DNA of 64,000 nucleotides from Tahibacter harae (GCF_024437735.1 NZ_JANFQO010000003.1:1-64000), one strand, 5' to 3'; positions 8,340 to 18,457 are shown, counted from the stretch's first letter. Notes: generated by a model from the sequence alone, not told the origin. Numbers and translations: made by a program.

Positions 8340-8838
8340 GCGGGATTCCTTTCGCAGATGAATGGGAAGCGGAACGGGAGCCGCGGACGGCACGCAGTGG
8401 AATACACACAAATCTGCGGTGCCGATGCTTGCGCGCAGTGACCTGCGCGCGCCCCTGTGAGGTTGAATCTGTGGCGAAAATCTGTGGTGACTGCAGCCTA
8501 TGAGCAACAGGCTTTTTCCTGGCATGCAACCGTTGCGGGAGTTGCGAAAAATCTCCGGAAATTTCAGCGAATGAACTACGGTGACGGGAAAAACAGCGGC
8601 GAATTGTCCGCGGCTGCGGACACGGCCAGTCTGACCTGGCGGTGTTGCAAGGGTTGAGATCCGTCATCTGACGACTGCCCCGTCCTGCCTCAACACTGCG
8701 CAGTGACGGAGAGATCGCGCCGCGGGCGCCGGGCAGGCGCGGCGAGCTGCCGGCAGAGTTGCGGCAGTTCCTGTCCTAGTGCAGGTTTCCGCAGCGGCGT
8801 TGAACCGCTGCGGCTTTTCCCGCAATCAGCAGCAGTTC
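8340..8838. other. Non-coding gap between rhs and the helicase gene
   Basis: About 500 bases hold no recognisable gene. The part nearest 8340 should contain the rhs promoter and leader, but I do not see a convincing -35/-10 pair. The part near 8790 carries a hairpin listed separately. Confidence 0.5.
8789..8813. terminator. Hairpin downstream of the helicase gene
   Basis: CCGCAGCGG at 8789-8797 pairs with CCGCTGCGG at 8805-8813 around a 7-base loop. On the plus strand it is followed by CTTTTCC; on the minus strand, the direction of the helicase gene, there is no T-tract. It may be a weak bidirectional terminator. Confidence 0.35.
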
Positions 8839-10743
8839 CTAGCCGAAGAAATCCTGCACATCGCCCAGTTCCCGCGTCAGCGGCATGGGCGGCAGGCTTT
8901 TCAGGAACAGCTTGCCGTAGGGGCGCGAAGTCAGGCGCGGATCGCACAGCACCAGCACGCCGCGGTCGTTGACGTCGCGGATCAGGCGCCCGGCGCCCTG
9001 CTTGAGCGCGATCACGGCGGTGGGAATCTGCCACTGCACGAAGGGATTGCCGCCGGCTTCGCGCATAGCGGCCAGGCGCGCTTCCAGCACCGGATCGTCC
9101 GGTGCGGCGAAGGGCAGCTTGTCGATGATTACGCAGGACAGCGCCTCGCCGACCACGTCCACGCCTTCCCAGAAGCTGGCCGCGCCCAGCAGCACGCCGT
9201 TGCCGGAGGCGCGGAACGCATTCAGCAGCTGGTGGCGCGGGCCGGTGCCCTGCACGAACAGCGGATACGGCAGCGCGGCCAGGCGTTCGGCGGCGCGGCG
9301 CAGCGCGCGGTGCGAGGTGAACAGCAGAAAGGCGCGGCCGCGCGAAGCGGCCAGCACCGGCAGGGCTGCATCGACGACGCGGTCGGTATAGTCCTGAGTA
9401 TTCGGATCGGGCAATCCGCGCGGCAGGTAGGTCAGGGCCTGGCGGGCGTAGTCGAAGGGGCTGGGCAGGCTCAGCGTGACTGGATCGTCCAGGCCGAGCT
9501 GGCGCGCGAAATGGTTGAAATCGCCGGCGACCGACAACGTAGCCGAGGTCAGGATCCAGGCCGCCCGGCTCTGCTGGCGCAGGCTGCGCAGCGGCGGCGC
9601 CAGATCCAGCGGCGTGGCGTGCAGCGAAAAGCCCTGGCTGCTCAGTTCGTACCAGTGGATCCAGTCGCGCGCACCGCCGTCGAGTACCTGGTCCAGGCGC
9701 TCGACCAAGCCCTGGGCGCGCTCGTGCAGCGCGCCCAGGCCGCGCGAGCGCTCCGCCTGGCTGGCCAGCACCGCTTCCAGCGCCTGCAGCGCCTGTTGCA
9801 GTTCACGCAATTCGGCCAGGGCGAAACGATCTTCCTCGATGGCGGTGAAGGCGCCGCGCGCGGGCAGCTTGTCCAGCGCGAGACGGGTGCGGCGTATGGC
9901 CGACGCCGTCGCCGCGATCGGCTCGCGCAGCAGGGCGAAGGAACCGGTGACCGAGCCGCATTCGGCTTCGGCATCGCTGCCCAGTTCCTGCAGCTGGCGG
10001 GTGGAGAAGCTGACCGAGAAGAACTGGCCGGCCAGCTCGGGAATCTGGTGCGCCTCGTCGAGGATGAAGGCGTGGGCGCCGGGCAGGATCTCGCCGAAGC
10101 CCTCCTGCTTGATCGACAGATCGGCGAACAGCAGGTGATGGTTGACTACGACGAGGTCGGCCTCCTGCGCCGCCCGGCGCGCCTTGACCACAAAGCAGTC
10201 GTTGAACATGGGGCAGTCCGCGCCCAGACAGTTCTCCGTCGTCGAGGTCACCCGCGGCCACAGCGGCGAATCCTCGGGCACGGCGGCAATCTCGTTGCGG
10301 TCGCCGCTGCTGCTGCGCTGGGACCAGGCGCGCAGTTCCTGCAGCTGGGCCACCTGCTCGCGCGAGGCCAGGCGGCCATCGCGGTGGGTCTGGTCCAGCC
10401 GGTACAGGCAGACGTAGTTGGCGCGGCCCTTGAGCAGGGCCGCCTTGAGCCGCGCGCCGGTAACCTGGCGCACGCGCGGCAGGTCGCGGTGGAACAGCTG
10501 GTCCTGCAGGGTCTTGGTGCCGGTGGAGACGATGACGCGCTTGCCCGACAGCACTGCCGGCACCAGGTAGGCGAAGGTCTTGCCGGTGCCGGTGCCGGCC
10601 TCGGCGATCAGGATATGCCGCTCGTCCATGGCCTCGGCCACGGCCGCGGCCATCTGCTGCTGCGCCGCGCGCGGGGCGAAACCCGGCACCTCGCGCGCAA
10701 ATACGCCGTCGGCGCCCAGCAGTTCGGCTACATCGTGGGCCAC
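8839..10743 (-). CDS. yoaA: YoaA/DinG-type Fe-S ATP-dependent DNA helicase
   Basis: This superfamily 2 (XPD/Rad3-like) helicase of 634 residues matches the usual YoaA length. Walker A AGTGTGKT is near residue 50 and the DEAH box (ILDEAHQIPEL) near 228. Cysteines in YVCLYR and in ENCLGADCPMFNDC (about 112, 169, 174 and 180) form the expected iron-sulfur cluster ligands. VVNHHLLFADL and the C-terminal QGAGRLIRD motif are also present. Family members unwind DNA 5' to 3' and help repair stalled forks. I chose the GTG at 10743 because it sits 5 bases after the stop of the upstream lipoprotein gene, with AGAGG in the right place; the longer frame overlaps that gene. It is the last gene of a likely three-gene operon with mrcB. 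Confidence 0.9.
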   Translation of the reverse strand: MAHDVAELLGADGVFAREVPGFAPRAAQQQMAAAVAEAMDERHILIAEAGTGTGKTFAYLVPAVLSGKRVIVSTGTKTLQDQLFHRDLPRVRQVTGARLKAALLKGRANYVCLYRLDQTHRDGRLASREQVAQLQELRAWSQRSSSGDRNEIAAVPEDSPLWPRVTSTTENCLGADCPMFNDCFVVKARRAAQEADLVVVNHHLLFADLSIKQEGFGEILPGAHAFILDEAHQIPELAGQFFSVSFSTRQLQELGSDAEAECGSVTGSFALLREPIAATASAIRRTRLALDKLPARGAFTAIEEDRFALAELRELQQALQALEAVLASQAERSRGLGALHERAQGLVERLDQVLDGGARDWIHWYELSSQGFSLHATPLDLAPPLRSLRQQSRAAWILTSATLSVAGDFNHFARQLGLDDPVTLSLPSPFDYARQALTYLPRGLPDPNTQDYTDRVVDAALPVLAASRGRAFLLFTSHRALRRAAERLAALPYPLFVQGTGPRHQLLNAFRASGNGVLLGAASFWEGVDVVGEALSCVIIDKLPFAAPDDPVLEARLAAMREAGGNPFVQWQIPTAVIALKQGAGRLIRDVNDRGVLVLCDPRLTSRPYGKLFLKSLPPMPLTRELGDVQDFFG

Positions 10744-10748
10744 CCGGA

Positions 10749-11279
10749 TTACAGCCTCTGGCGCGGCGGCACCTTGCAGGCGGCCAGCTGGGTGCGCGCG
10801 CTGGCAGCGCTGGCTTCGTCCTTGGCCACGGTGCGCGCCTCGACCACGGTCTGCCAGTTGCGTGCACACAGGCCGCCGAGCTTGGGACCGAGTTCAAATG
10901 ATTTGCGCGCCAGGGTCTCGGCCTCGCCGAAGCGGCGCAGGCCGACCAGCAGTTCGGCCTTGAGCTGGAGCAGGTCCGGCGCATCCGGCGCCAGCTTGAG
11001 GGCGCGGTCGACCGCGGCCACGGCGTCCTCGAACTTGTCCGCGTTTTCCAGCTCGCCGGCCTGCTTGAGGAAGCCGTCCACCGCCGGATCGCGCAGCGGC
11101 GCCACTTCCACCGCGGAACCGGCGCTGCGGCCGGCGGCGCGGATGGTTTCCACCAGGCTGCGGTCGGCGCGCGTGGCCTTGCCCACGGTGCCGCCGCTGC
11201 TGGAGCCGCCGCAGGCGCCCAGCAGCACCAGTGCCGCCGCCAAGCCCATCCAATTCACTGCCGTGGTCGTGCGCTTCAT
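10749..11279 (-). CDS. TPR-containing lipoprotein
   Basis: The 176-residue product starts MKRTTTAVNWMGLAAALVLL and has the lipobox LLGAC, so it should be lipidated and membrane anchored. A tetratricopeptide-like helical region follows (KFEDAVAAVDRALKLAPDAP, then FGEAETLARKSFELGP). GAGAGGGAAT precedes the ATG. It lies 38 bases after mrcB and 5 bases before yoaA on the same strand. The neighbouring PBP1b gene suggests a role linked to cell-wall synthesis, but that is only positional. No specific family was recognised. Confidence 0.8.
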   Translation of the reverse strand: MKRTTTAVNWMGLAAALVLLGACGGSSSGGTVGKATRADRSLVETIRAAGRSAGSAVEVAPLRDPAVDGFLKQAGELENADKFEDAVAAVDRALKLAPDAPDLLQLKAELLVGLRRFGEAETLARKSFELGPKLGGLCARNWQTVVEARTVAKDEASAASARTQLAACKVPPRQRL

Positions 11280-11317
11280 ATTCCCTCTCTCGCCGAATTT
11301 CTTTCCCTGCGCCAGCA

Positions 11318-13675
11318 TTATTGCTGTTCGCCGCCGAACCATTCCCGCAACCGTTCCATTGTGCAACCTTGCTCGTCCTGCGGCAGATAGCCGGCGACGA
11401 AGGGCAGCTGCCGCGCGCCCGGGCAGTCGGCCGGACTGCGCTGGCCGGATTCCGGATTGATCCAGGCCAGCTCCAGCCCGTGCGACAGATCCAGGTCCAG
11501 CGGCCGCGTCGGCAGATTGTCGAACAATCCCATCCAGATGCGCAGGGCGCCGGTGGCGCCGACCAGGCCGGTGGGCTTGTTGTCGTCGCGGCCAACCCAG
11601 ACCACGGCCAGGTGATCGCCGGTGAAGCCGGCATACCAGCTGTCGCGCGAATCGTCGCTGGTGCCGGTCTTGCCGGCGGAATTCAGCCCCGCCAGCGGAC
11701 TGGCGCCGACCGCGCGCGCGGTGCCGCGCAGGTTGACCTGCTGCATGGCGTAGGTGACCAGGCGCGAGGCCTCGACATAATCGCCGGCGCCGGGCTTGGT
11801 GGTGTAGCGGCGCAACGGGCGGCCGTCGCGGTCGAGCACGCCGCGCACGGCGATCACCGGCAGCGCGTGGCCGTCGGCGGCGAAATACTGGTAGAGCTGG
11901 GCCACTTCCAGCGGCGACAGGTCCAGCGCGCCCAGCAGCAGCGACGGATTCGGATTGATCTCGCGGCCGAAGCCGAAGGATTCCACCAGGGCGCGCACCC
12001 GATCCACGCCGACCAGCATGCCCAGGCGCACCGTGGACAGGTTCCAGGAATTCACCAGCACATCGACCAGGGCGACGCGGCCATGGGCGGTCTTGTCCGC
12101 GTTCTGCGGCATCCAGTTCTTGCCGTTGGGCTGGGGCAGGCTGACCGGCGCATCCTCGACAATGCTGGCCAGCGAGTAGCGCTGCGGCTGGGCCAGGGCG
12201 ACCAGGAACACGAACGGCTTGACCAGGGAACCGATGGGCCGGCGCGCCTGCAGCGCGCGGTTGAAGCCGGGCTGGTCGGGCGCGCGGTCGCCGATCACCG
12301 CCTGCACTTCGCCGTCGCGGGCACCGGTGACGACCAGGGCGGCCTGGGTGTCCTCCTGTTTCTTGCCCATAGCCTTGAGACTGTCCTGCAGCGCCTGCTC
12401 GGCGGCGAGCTGGGTGGACGGCGCCAGCGTGGTGAGCACGCTCAGGCCGGCGCCGCGCAGCGCGTCGTCGTCGTAGTCGCGCTTGAGCTGCGCACGCACC
12501 AGGTCAAGGAATGCCGGAAAGCGGTTGCGCGGCAGGCCGGGCGTCTCGGCAATGCCCAGCGGGCTGGCCTTGCCGCGGGCCAGCTCGTCCTCGTCGATCA
12601 GGCCCGTGTCGAAGAACTGCTGCAGCACCAGGTTGCGGCGGCCCAGCGCGCGCTCGGGATTGCGGCGCGGATCGTAGTAGCTGGCGCCCTGCACCAGGCC
12701 GACCAGCAAAGCCACGTCCGGTGCACGCAAGGTGTTCAGTTCGCGGCCGAAATAGAACTCGCTGGCCGCGGCGAAGCCATGCACGGCCTGGCCGCCCTGC
12801 TGGCCCAGGAAGATCTCGTTGACGTAAGCCTCAAGGATGCGCTGCTTGTCGTAGCGCGCCTCGATTAGCAGCGCCAGCAGCGCTTCATTGCCCTTGCGCA
12901 GGAAATTCTGGCCGCGGTCCAGGAACAGGTTCTTGACCAGCTGCTGGGTCAGGGTGGAACCGCCCTGCACCACGTGGCCGGCGCTGAGGTTGGCCCAGGT
13001 CGCGCGCAGGATGGCGATGGCGTCCACGCCGCGGTGATGCTTGAAGTTGCGGTCTTCCACCGCCTGCAGGCCGGAGACCAGCAGCGGCGGCATCTGGCCC
13101 AGCTTGGCCACGCGGCGCTCTTCCTGCTCGGCGCCGTACAGGGTGGCTATGCGCGCCGGATCCAGGCGCAGGCGCTGCAGCGGCTTGCCGCTTTCGATGT
13201 CCTTGATGCTGAACACGCGCGAGCGCTGCAGCACGACTTCGATGCGGCGCGCCTGCTCCATGCCGTCGAGCGAGGCGAAGGCGCGGCGCGAGATGATGAA
13301 ACGGTCGCCGTCGCGCATGAAGCTGCCGGGCGCGCGCGCGCCGGTGACTTCGTCGTAGCGCGCGGCTTCCAGCTCGGCGCGCAGGGTGGGCACATCCAGC
13401 GGCAGGCCGGGAGCGATCTCCAGCGCGCGGGCGTAAATGCGCGTCGGCGTCTCCCAGGAAAGGTCGTCGAAACGCTGGCGCACCTGGGCATCCAGGTACA
13501 GCGTATACGGCACCAGGAAGGCGATGCAGAAACCGAGGGCGAACCAGAACGGAGCGCGCAGCCAGCGCCAGACCAGACGCGCCAGCTCGGCGCAGCGAGC
13601 GATGAAGGACAAAGGAAAGAACGCCAGGGACCGATGGGGCCAACCGCCGGCGGCCTGCGCTGCCTGCGGCACCAA
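11318..13675 (-). CDS. mrcB: Penicillin-binding protein 1B, bifunctional murein polymerase
   Basis: This class A PBP of about 785 residues polymerises lipid II and cross-links the glycan strands at the inner membrane. A single transmembrane anchor lies around residues 38-60 (FWFALGFCIAFLVPYTLYL). The GT51 catalytic motif EDRNFKHHRGVD is near 206 and GGSTLTQQLVKNLFL follows. In the transpeptidase domain the SxxK motif is GSLVKPF near 481, SxN is in NSWNLSTV, and KTGTSDD is near 667. The start is uncertain: the TTG at 13675 and the following GTG both lack a clear Shine-Dalgarno, and no ATG is available before the anchor. It probably heads an operon with the TPR lipoprotein and yoaA genes. Confidence 0.92.
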   Translation of the reverse strand: MVPQAAQAAGGWPHRSLAFFPLSFIARCAELARLVWRWLRAPFWFALGFCIAFLVPYTLYLDAQVRQRFDDLSWETPTRIYARALEIAPGLPLDVPTLRAELEAARYDEVTGARAPGSFMRDGDRFIISRRAFASLDGMEQARRIEVVLQRSRVFSIKDIESGKPLQRLRLDPARIATLYGAEQEERRVAKLGQMPPLLVSGLQAVEDRNFKHHRGVDAIAILRATWANLSAGHVVQGGSTLTQQLVKNLFLDRGQNFLRKGNEALLALLIEARYDKQRILEAYVNEIFLGQQGGQAVHGFAAASEFYFGRELNTLRAPDVALLVGLVQGASYYDPRRNPERALGRRNLVLQQFFDTGLIDEDELARGKASPLGIAETPGLPRNRFPAFLDLVRAQLKRDYDDDALRGAGLSVLTTLAPSTQLAAEQALQDSLKAMGKKQEDTQAALVVTGARDGEVQAVIGDRAPDQPGFNRALQARRPIGSLVKPFVFLVALAQPQRYSLASIVEDAPVSLPQPNGKNWMPQNADKTAHGRVALVDVLVNSWNLSTVRLGMLVGVDRVRALVESFGFGREINPNPSLLLGALDLSPLEVAQLYQYFAADGHALPVIAVRGVLDRDGRPLRRYTTKPGAGDYVEASRLVTYAMQQVNLRGTARAVGASPLAGLNSAGKTGTSDDSRDSWYAGFTGDHLAVVWVGRDDNKPTGLVGATGALRIWMGLFDNLPTRPLDLDLSHGLELAWINPESGQRSPADCPGARQLPFVAGYLPQDEQGCTMERLREWFGGEQQ

Positions 13676-13842
13676 GACTGCTGCCGCGGCGGCAGGGACC
13701 GGCGCGGCGCGCGCAGTGTACCCGATGCGTCGCCGCGGCGGCCTCGCCCGTCCTGGCGCGCGCGGCGGTTTCCCCGTCCGCGCCTATCCGCGATAATCCG
13801 CCCTTTTGGCGTGCGCGGATTTCGTTTGCGCAACAAGGATCT

Positions 13843-16800
13843 ATGCCGACCGTGTCCCCGACCGAATCCACCGCCCCCGCGCCCCGCCTGCTGGTCCATG
13901 GCCAGGCCTCCGCCGACTGGTGGCAGCAGCTGCTGCACGGCCTGCCCGCCGGCCTGGAGGCGGCCGCCGGCGCCGCGCCTGCAGGCCTCGCGGCGGTGGA
14001 GAGACTGGCCGGCGACACCGCCGACACTGCCGCCCTGCTGCAACTGGGGCGCGAACGCTGGCCCGGCAGCCACCTGCTGCTGCTGCGCGCCGGCTGCCGC
14101 CTGCCGCCGTACTGGTGCGAGCGCCTGCTCGCCGCGCTGGCGCTGGATGAAGTGCTGGCCGTCAGTCCGCTGGACGACGTCTCGGCCTGGCATCCGCTGA
14201 GCGGAACCGGCGACGCCGACCCGCAGCGCGTGGACGCGCTCTGCCACGCCTACGGCCGCCGCCTGGGCCTGGCCAGCGGCGAGGTTTCCGCGCTGGCCAG
14301 CGCCTGGCACGGCGCGCGCCTCGCCGCGCTGGAACCCGCTCAGCTGGCGCTCGCCACAAGCGAGCCGGCCGCCCTGCCCGGGCGCTGCCTGCGGCTGGAT
14401 CATCTGTACATCGCTTCGGCCGCCGCGCCGCACCAGCACCCGGCTGCGGCTGCCGCCCTGGGCGAACTGCGCCGGCAGCTGGAACAGGCGCTGGCGCTGG
14501 ATGACTTCCAGCCCGCCTGGTTCGGCCTGGACGGCCGCCCGGTGCTGCTGCACGTGCTGCACGGCTGGGGCGGCGGTGCCGAGCGCTTCGTGCGCGACTT
14601 GGCCGCCGCCGACACCACGCGCACGCACCTGGTGCTGATCGCCCGCGGCAGTTTCCCGCGCCGGCGGTTCGGCGAGGTGCTGGAACTCTGCGACGGCAGC
14701 CTGCGCGGTCCGCCGCTGCGCCGCCTGGTACTGCCCCAGCCCATCGCCGACACCGCGCTCGGTCACTATGACTGGCGCCAGTTCCTGCGCCAGGCCGCGG
14801 CCGACTACGCCGTCGGCGCCCTGCTGCTTTCCTCGCTGATCGGCCACAGCCTGGACGCGCTGCGCAGCGGCCTGCCGACTGCCATCGTCGCGCACGACTG
14901 CTATCCGCTGTGGCCGCTGCTGCATCGCGATTTCGGTGCGCCGGCCTTGCGCTTCGACGCTGCCCAGCGCAGCGCGGACCTGGCCGCCGCCGATGCCGAC
15001 TACGAATTCGCCAGCCGCGATCCGGCGCACTGGGAACGGTTGCGCGACGGCTACGTCCAGGCGGCGCTCGCCGCCGGTGCTCACCTGTTCGCGCCCAGCA
15101 ACGCGGCGCTGGCCAATGTGCTGCGCCTGGGGCCGGAGCTGGCCGCGCTGCCGGCCCGGGTGATTGCCCACGGCACCGCCGGCTGGCCGGATGCCGCGCC
15201 GGCCGCCATTGCAAAAACGCCGCGCCGGCGTCTGCGCCTGGTCGTGCCCGGCCGCGTGCGCCGCGGCAAGGGCGCCGAACTGCTGCAGGCGATCCTGCCG
15301 CAGCTGCGCGAACATGCCGAACTGGTGCTGCTCGGCGCCGGCGGCGAAGGCCATGATTTCTTCGGCGCCAGCGACGTGCACGTGCTGCTGGACTACCAGC
15401 GCGACGAACTGCCCCGGCTGCTGGCCACGGTGCAGGCCGATGCGGCGCTGATCCTGCCCACGGTGGCCGAGACCTTCAGCTATACCTTGTCCGAATGCCG
15501 CAGCCTGGGCCTGCCGGTGATCGCCACGCGCGTGGGCGCGCTGGCCGAGCGCATCGAGGATGGCGTCGACGGCTTTCTCGCCGATCCCACGCCGGAGGCC
15601 GTGATTGCGCGCATCGCCGCCGTTGCCGCCGCGCCGGAGCAGCTCGATCGCGTGCGCGACGCGCTGCGCCGGCTGCCGCCGCGCACCCTGCAGGACATGG
15701 CGCGCGACTACCAGGCGCAACTGCCGGCACAACACCGCGGCGCCGTCGCCGCGCCGCATGCCGCTGCGGCTTCGCAAGTGGAAGCGCTGACCCTGGCCGG
15801 CGAACTCGGCCGCCTGCAGCAACAGCTCGGCCAGCAGAAAAATCAGCTCGCCCAGCAGCAGCGCGAACTGGATGCGCGCGCCGACTGGGCCGCCGGCCTG
15901 GACCGCGACCTGCGCCGCGCCCAGCGCGACCTGCGCCACAACCAGCGCGAGCTGGACGCGGCCAAGGACGAGATCGAGCGCGTACACGGCGAAGTCGAAC
16001 AGCGCACCGAATGGCTCAAGCGCACCCAGGACGATTTCACCGCGCTGGAAGGCGAATTCCAGGAACGCACACGCTGGGCGCTGGATATGCGCGGCGAACT
16101 GGACCGCGCCTACGCCAGCTGGTCCTGGCGCCTGACCAAGCCGCTGCGCTTCGTCATGCGCAAGCTGCGCGACCTGCGCACCCGCGCCGGCTTCATGGCC
16201 ACGCGCAGCCTGGGCCTGTGGCGGCGCCTGCGCGGCAGCCTGGCGCGGCGCGGCCTCAAGGCCACGCTGCAGCGCGCCCTGCGCGAATTCCGCCGCGGCC
16301 CGTTGCCGATCGCGCCGGTGGCCGGCCAGCCGCAGCAGGACGTGGTCGACATCAGCCTGCCAAGCTGGCCGCAGCCGCAGGTGTCCATCGTCATCCCGGT
16401 CTACAACAAGATCGCCTACACCCTGGCCTGCCTGCAGTCGCTGGCGCAGCACGCGGCCAGCGCCAGCTTCGAGGTCATCGTCGTCGACGACTGCTCCAGC
16501 GACGACACCCAGGAACGTCTGGCCGAGGTGGAAAACCTGCGCGTGATCCGCAATGCGCAGAACCTGGGCTTCGTCGGCTCCTGCAATGCCGGCGCCGCGG
16601 CGGCGCAGGGCGAGTTCGTGCTGTTCCTCAACAACGACACGGTGGTCACGCCGGACTGGCTGGAAGCGCTGCTGCGCTGCTTCGCCGAACAGCCCGACGC
16701 CGGCCTGGTCGGATCCAAGCTGGTCTATCCGGACGGCCGCCTGCAGGAAGCCGGCGGCATCGTGTTCCGCGATGGCTCGGGCTGGAATTTCGGCCGCTTC

Positions 16801-18261
16801 GAGGATCCGGCCGACCCGCGCTACAACTTCCGCCGCGAGGCCGATTACTGCTCCGGCGCCGCGATCCTGCTGCGCCGCGCGCTATTCGAGCGCCTGGGCG
16901 GCTTCGACCAGCGCTACGCGCCGGCCTATTACGAGGACACCGACCTGGCCTTCGCCGTGCGCGCGGCCGGGCTCAAGGTGTATTACGAACCGCGCTCCAC
17001 CGTGATCCATTTCGAGGGCATCACCGCCGGCACCGACGTGGGCAGCGGCACCAAGCGCTACCAGGTGGTCAACCGCGAGAAATTCCTGGAAAAGTGGAAG
17101 GATGCACTGGCGCTGCAGCCCGCGCCCATCGACGACGCGGCGCTGGCGCCGCGCGCGGCCACCTTCCGCGCGAACAGGCGCCTGCTCATCATCGACGCCT
17201 GCACGCCGACGCCGGACCAGGATTCGGGCTCGCTGCGCATGGTGAACCTGATGCGCCTGCTGCGCGCGCTGGGCTGGCAGGTGACCTTCTTCGCCGACAA
17301 CCGCCTGTACGAGAAGGGCTATACCGAGGCGCTGCAGGCGCTGGGCGTGGAGGCGCTGTACGCGCCCTACATGAACGACCCCATCCGCCTGTTCCGCCAG
17401 CGCGGCGCCGAGTTCGACGCCATCCTGCTGTCGCGCCACTACATCGCGATCAATTACCTGGGCCTGGCGCGGCTGTATGCGCCCAAGGCCAGGCTGATCT
17501 TCGACACGGTGGACCTGCACTACCTGCGCGAACAGCGCGCGGCAGAGCTGGAAGGCAGCGAAGACCTGCGCCGCCGCGCCGAGCGCACGCGCGCGCAGGA
17601 ACTGAAGCTGATCCGCGAATGCGATGCGACCCTGGTGGTCAGCCCGGTGGAAAAGGACCTGCTTGCACGCGAGCTGCCGCGCGCGCGGGTCGACATTCTT
17701 TCCAATGTGCACGAAGTGTTCGGCTGCCGGCGGCCCTTCGCCGAGCGCCGCGACCTGGTCTTCGTCGGCAGCTTCCAGCATCCGCCCAACGAGGACGCCA
17801 TGCTGTGGTTCGCCCGCGACATCTTCCCGCAGGTGCGCGCCGCCCTGCCCGCGGTGCGCCTGCACGTGATCGGCCAGCCGGTGCCGGAATCGCTGCGCGA
17901 ATTCGCGAACGAACAGCTGATCCTGCACGGCTTTGTGGCCGACCTGGAGCCCTACATGGACGGCTGCCGCATCTCCGTCGCGCCGCTGCGCTACGGCGCC
18001 GGCGTCAAGGGCAAGGTCAACATGGCCATGAGCTACGGCCTGCCCGTGGTCGCCACGCCGGCCGCGGTCGAAGGCATGCACGTACAGGCCGGCAGCGATG
18101 TGCTGGTCGCGGCCGATGCGCAGGCCTATGCCGAGGCGGTGATCCGCCTGTACCACGACGAGGCGCTGTGGAACACGCTGTCGGCCGGCGGCCTGGCCAA
18201 CGTGCAGAAACATTTCTCGTTCGAGGCGGCCAAGCAGGCGCTGGCGCGTATTCTGGCCTGA
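13843..18261 (+). CDS. Three-module glycosyltransferase (GT4-like, coiled coil, GT2, GT4)
   Basis: This 1472-residue protein carries three sugar-transfer modules. The N-terminal half has a GT-B-like region with HVLHGWGGGAERFVRDL and a nucleotide-sugar domain (LVVPGRVRRGKGAELLQAIL, ETFSYTLSECRSLGLPVIAT) to about residue 610. A charged Gln/Arg-rich coiled coil spans about 645-770. A GT2 domain (VSIVIPVYNK, VVDDCSSDD, FLNNDTVVTPDWL) begins near 847. A second GT4 domain (LIIDACTPTPDQDSG, VFVGSFQHPPNEDAMLWF, KVNMAMSYGLPVVAT) runs from about 1113 to the end. Such proteins usually build O-antigen, capsule or glycan chains at the cytoplasmic face. The ATG is preceded by AAGGAT. No polysaccharide gene cluster surrounds it, so the substrate is unknown. 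Confidence 0.88.
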   Translation: MPTVSPTESTAPAPRLLVHGQASADWWQQLLHGLPAGLEAAAGAAPAGLAAVERLAGDTADTAALLQLGRERWPGSHLLLLRAGCRLPPYWCERLLAALALDEVLAVSPLDDVSAWHPLSGTGDADPQRVDALCHAYGRRLGLASGEVSALASAWHGARLAALEPAQLALATSEPAALPGRCLRLDHLYIASAAAPHQHPAAAAALGELRRQLEQALALDDFQPAWFGLDGRPVLLHVLHGWGGGAERFVRDLAAADTTRTHLVLIARGSFPRRRFGEVLELCDGSLRGPPLRRLVLPQPIADTALGHYDWRQFLRQAAADYAVGALLLSSLIGHSLDALRSGLPTAIVAHDCYPLWPLLHRDFGAPALRFDAAQRSADLAAADADYEFASRDPAHWERLRDGYVQAALAAGAHLFAPSNAALANVLRLGPELAALPARVIAHGTAGWPDAAPAAIAKTPRRRLRLVVPGRVRRGKGAELLQAILPQLREHAELVLLGAGGEGHDFFGASDVHVLLDYQRDELPRLLATVQADAALILPTVAETFSYTLSECRSLGLPVIATRVGALAERIEDGVDGFLADPTPEAVIARIAAVAAAPEQLDRVRDALRRLPPRTLQDMARDYQAQLPAQHRGAVAAPHAAAASQVEALTLAGELGRLQQQLGQQKNQLAQQQRELDARADWAAGLDRDLRRAQRDLRHNQRELDAAKDEIERVHGEVEQRTEWLKRTQDDFTALEGEFQERTRWALDMRGELDRAYASWSWRLTKPLRFVMRKLRDLRTRAGFMATRSLGLWRRLRGSLARRGLKATLQRALREFRRGPLPIAPVAGQPQQDVVDISLPSWPQPQVSIVIPVYNKIAYTLACLQSLAQHAASASFEVIVVDDCSSDDTQERLAEVENLRVIRNAQNLGFVGSCNAGAAAAQGEFVLFLNNDTVVTPDWLEALLRCFAEQPDAGLVGSKLVYPDGRLQEAGGIVFRDGSGWNFGRFEDPADPRYNFRREADYCSGAAILLRRALFERLGGFDQRYAPAYYEDTDLAFAVRAAGLKVYYEPRSTVIHFEGITAGTDVGSGTKRYQVVNREKFLEKWKDALALQPAPIDDAALAPRAATFRANRRLLIIDACTPTPDQDSGSLRMVNLMRLLRALGWQVTFFADNRLYEKGYTEALQALGVEALYAPYMNDPIRLFRQRGAEFDAILLSRHYIAINYLGLARLYAPKARLIFDTVDLHYLREQRAAELEGSEDLRRRAERTRAQELKLIRECDATLVVSPVEKDLLARELPRARVDILSNVHEVFGCRRPFAERRDLVFVGSFQHPPNEDAMLWFARDIFPQVRAALPAVRLHVIGQPVPESLREFANEQLILHGFVADLEPYMDGCRISVAPLRYGAGVKGKVNMAMSYGLPVVATPAAVEGMHVQAGSDVLVAADAQAYAEAVIRLYHDEALWNTLSAGGLANVQKHFSFEAAKQALARILA

Positions 18262-18272
18262 GGGGCAGGGCT

Positions 18273-18384
18273 CGGGATTCGGGATTAAAAGAAAAAGCGG
18301 GCGCAGGTGCCGTCGCGGCCGGGGATTTCGGGCGCCGCCCGATTGGACGCTTGCGGCGACGCCTGCCCCGCAAATCCCGAATCG
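18273..18384. repeat. GGGATTCGGGATT-family repeat, two opposed arms
   Basis: CGGGATTCGGGATTA starts at 18273 and the partly complementary AAATCCCGAATCG lies at 18372-18384. They bracket a spacer between the glycosyltransferase stop and cysK. The same motif recurs near 24034 and 61579-61647. It is a dispersed intergenic repeat resembling those in Xanthomonas-group genomes and may help end transcription. Confidence 0.6.
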
Positions 18385-18457
18385 CCAACCCCGGCCCCTT
18401 GGCTCGCGCACCAACCTGCCTTAGGGTGGCCAATGTCCACCCTGCGAGCGCGCCGCC

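Noticed and set aside
8779-11460. 893-residue plus-strand frame
   Set aside because: Crosses the antisense strand of yoaA and the lipoprotein gene, both of which have clear motifs.
13147-16452. 1101-residue minus-strand frame
   Set aside because: Antisense to the glycosyltransferase and continuing out of frame into mrcB; Gln/Arg/Ala-rich without motifs.
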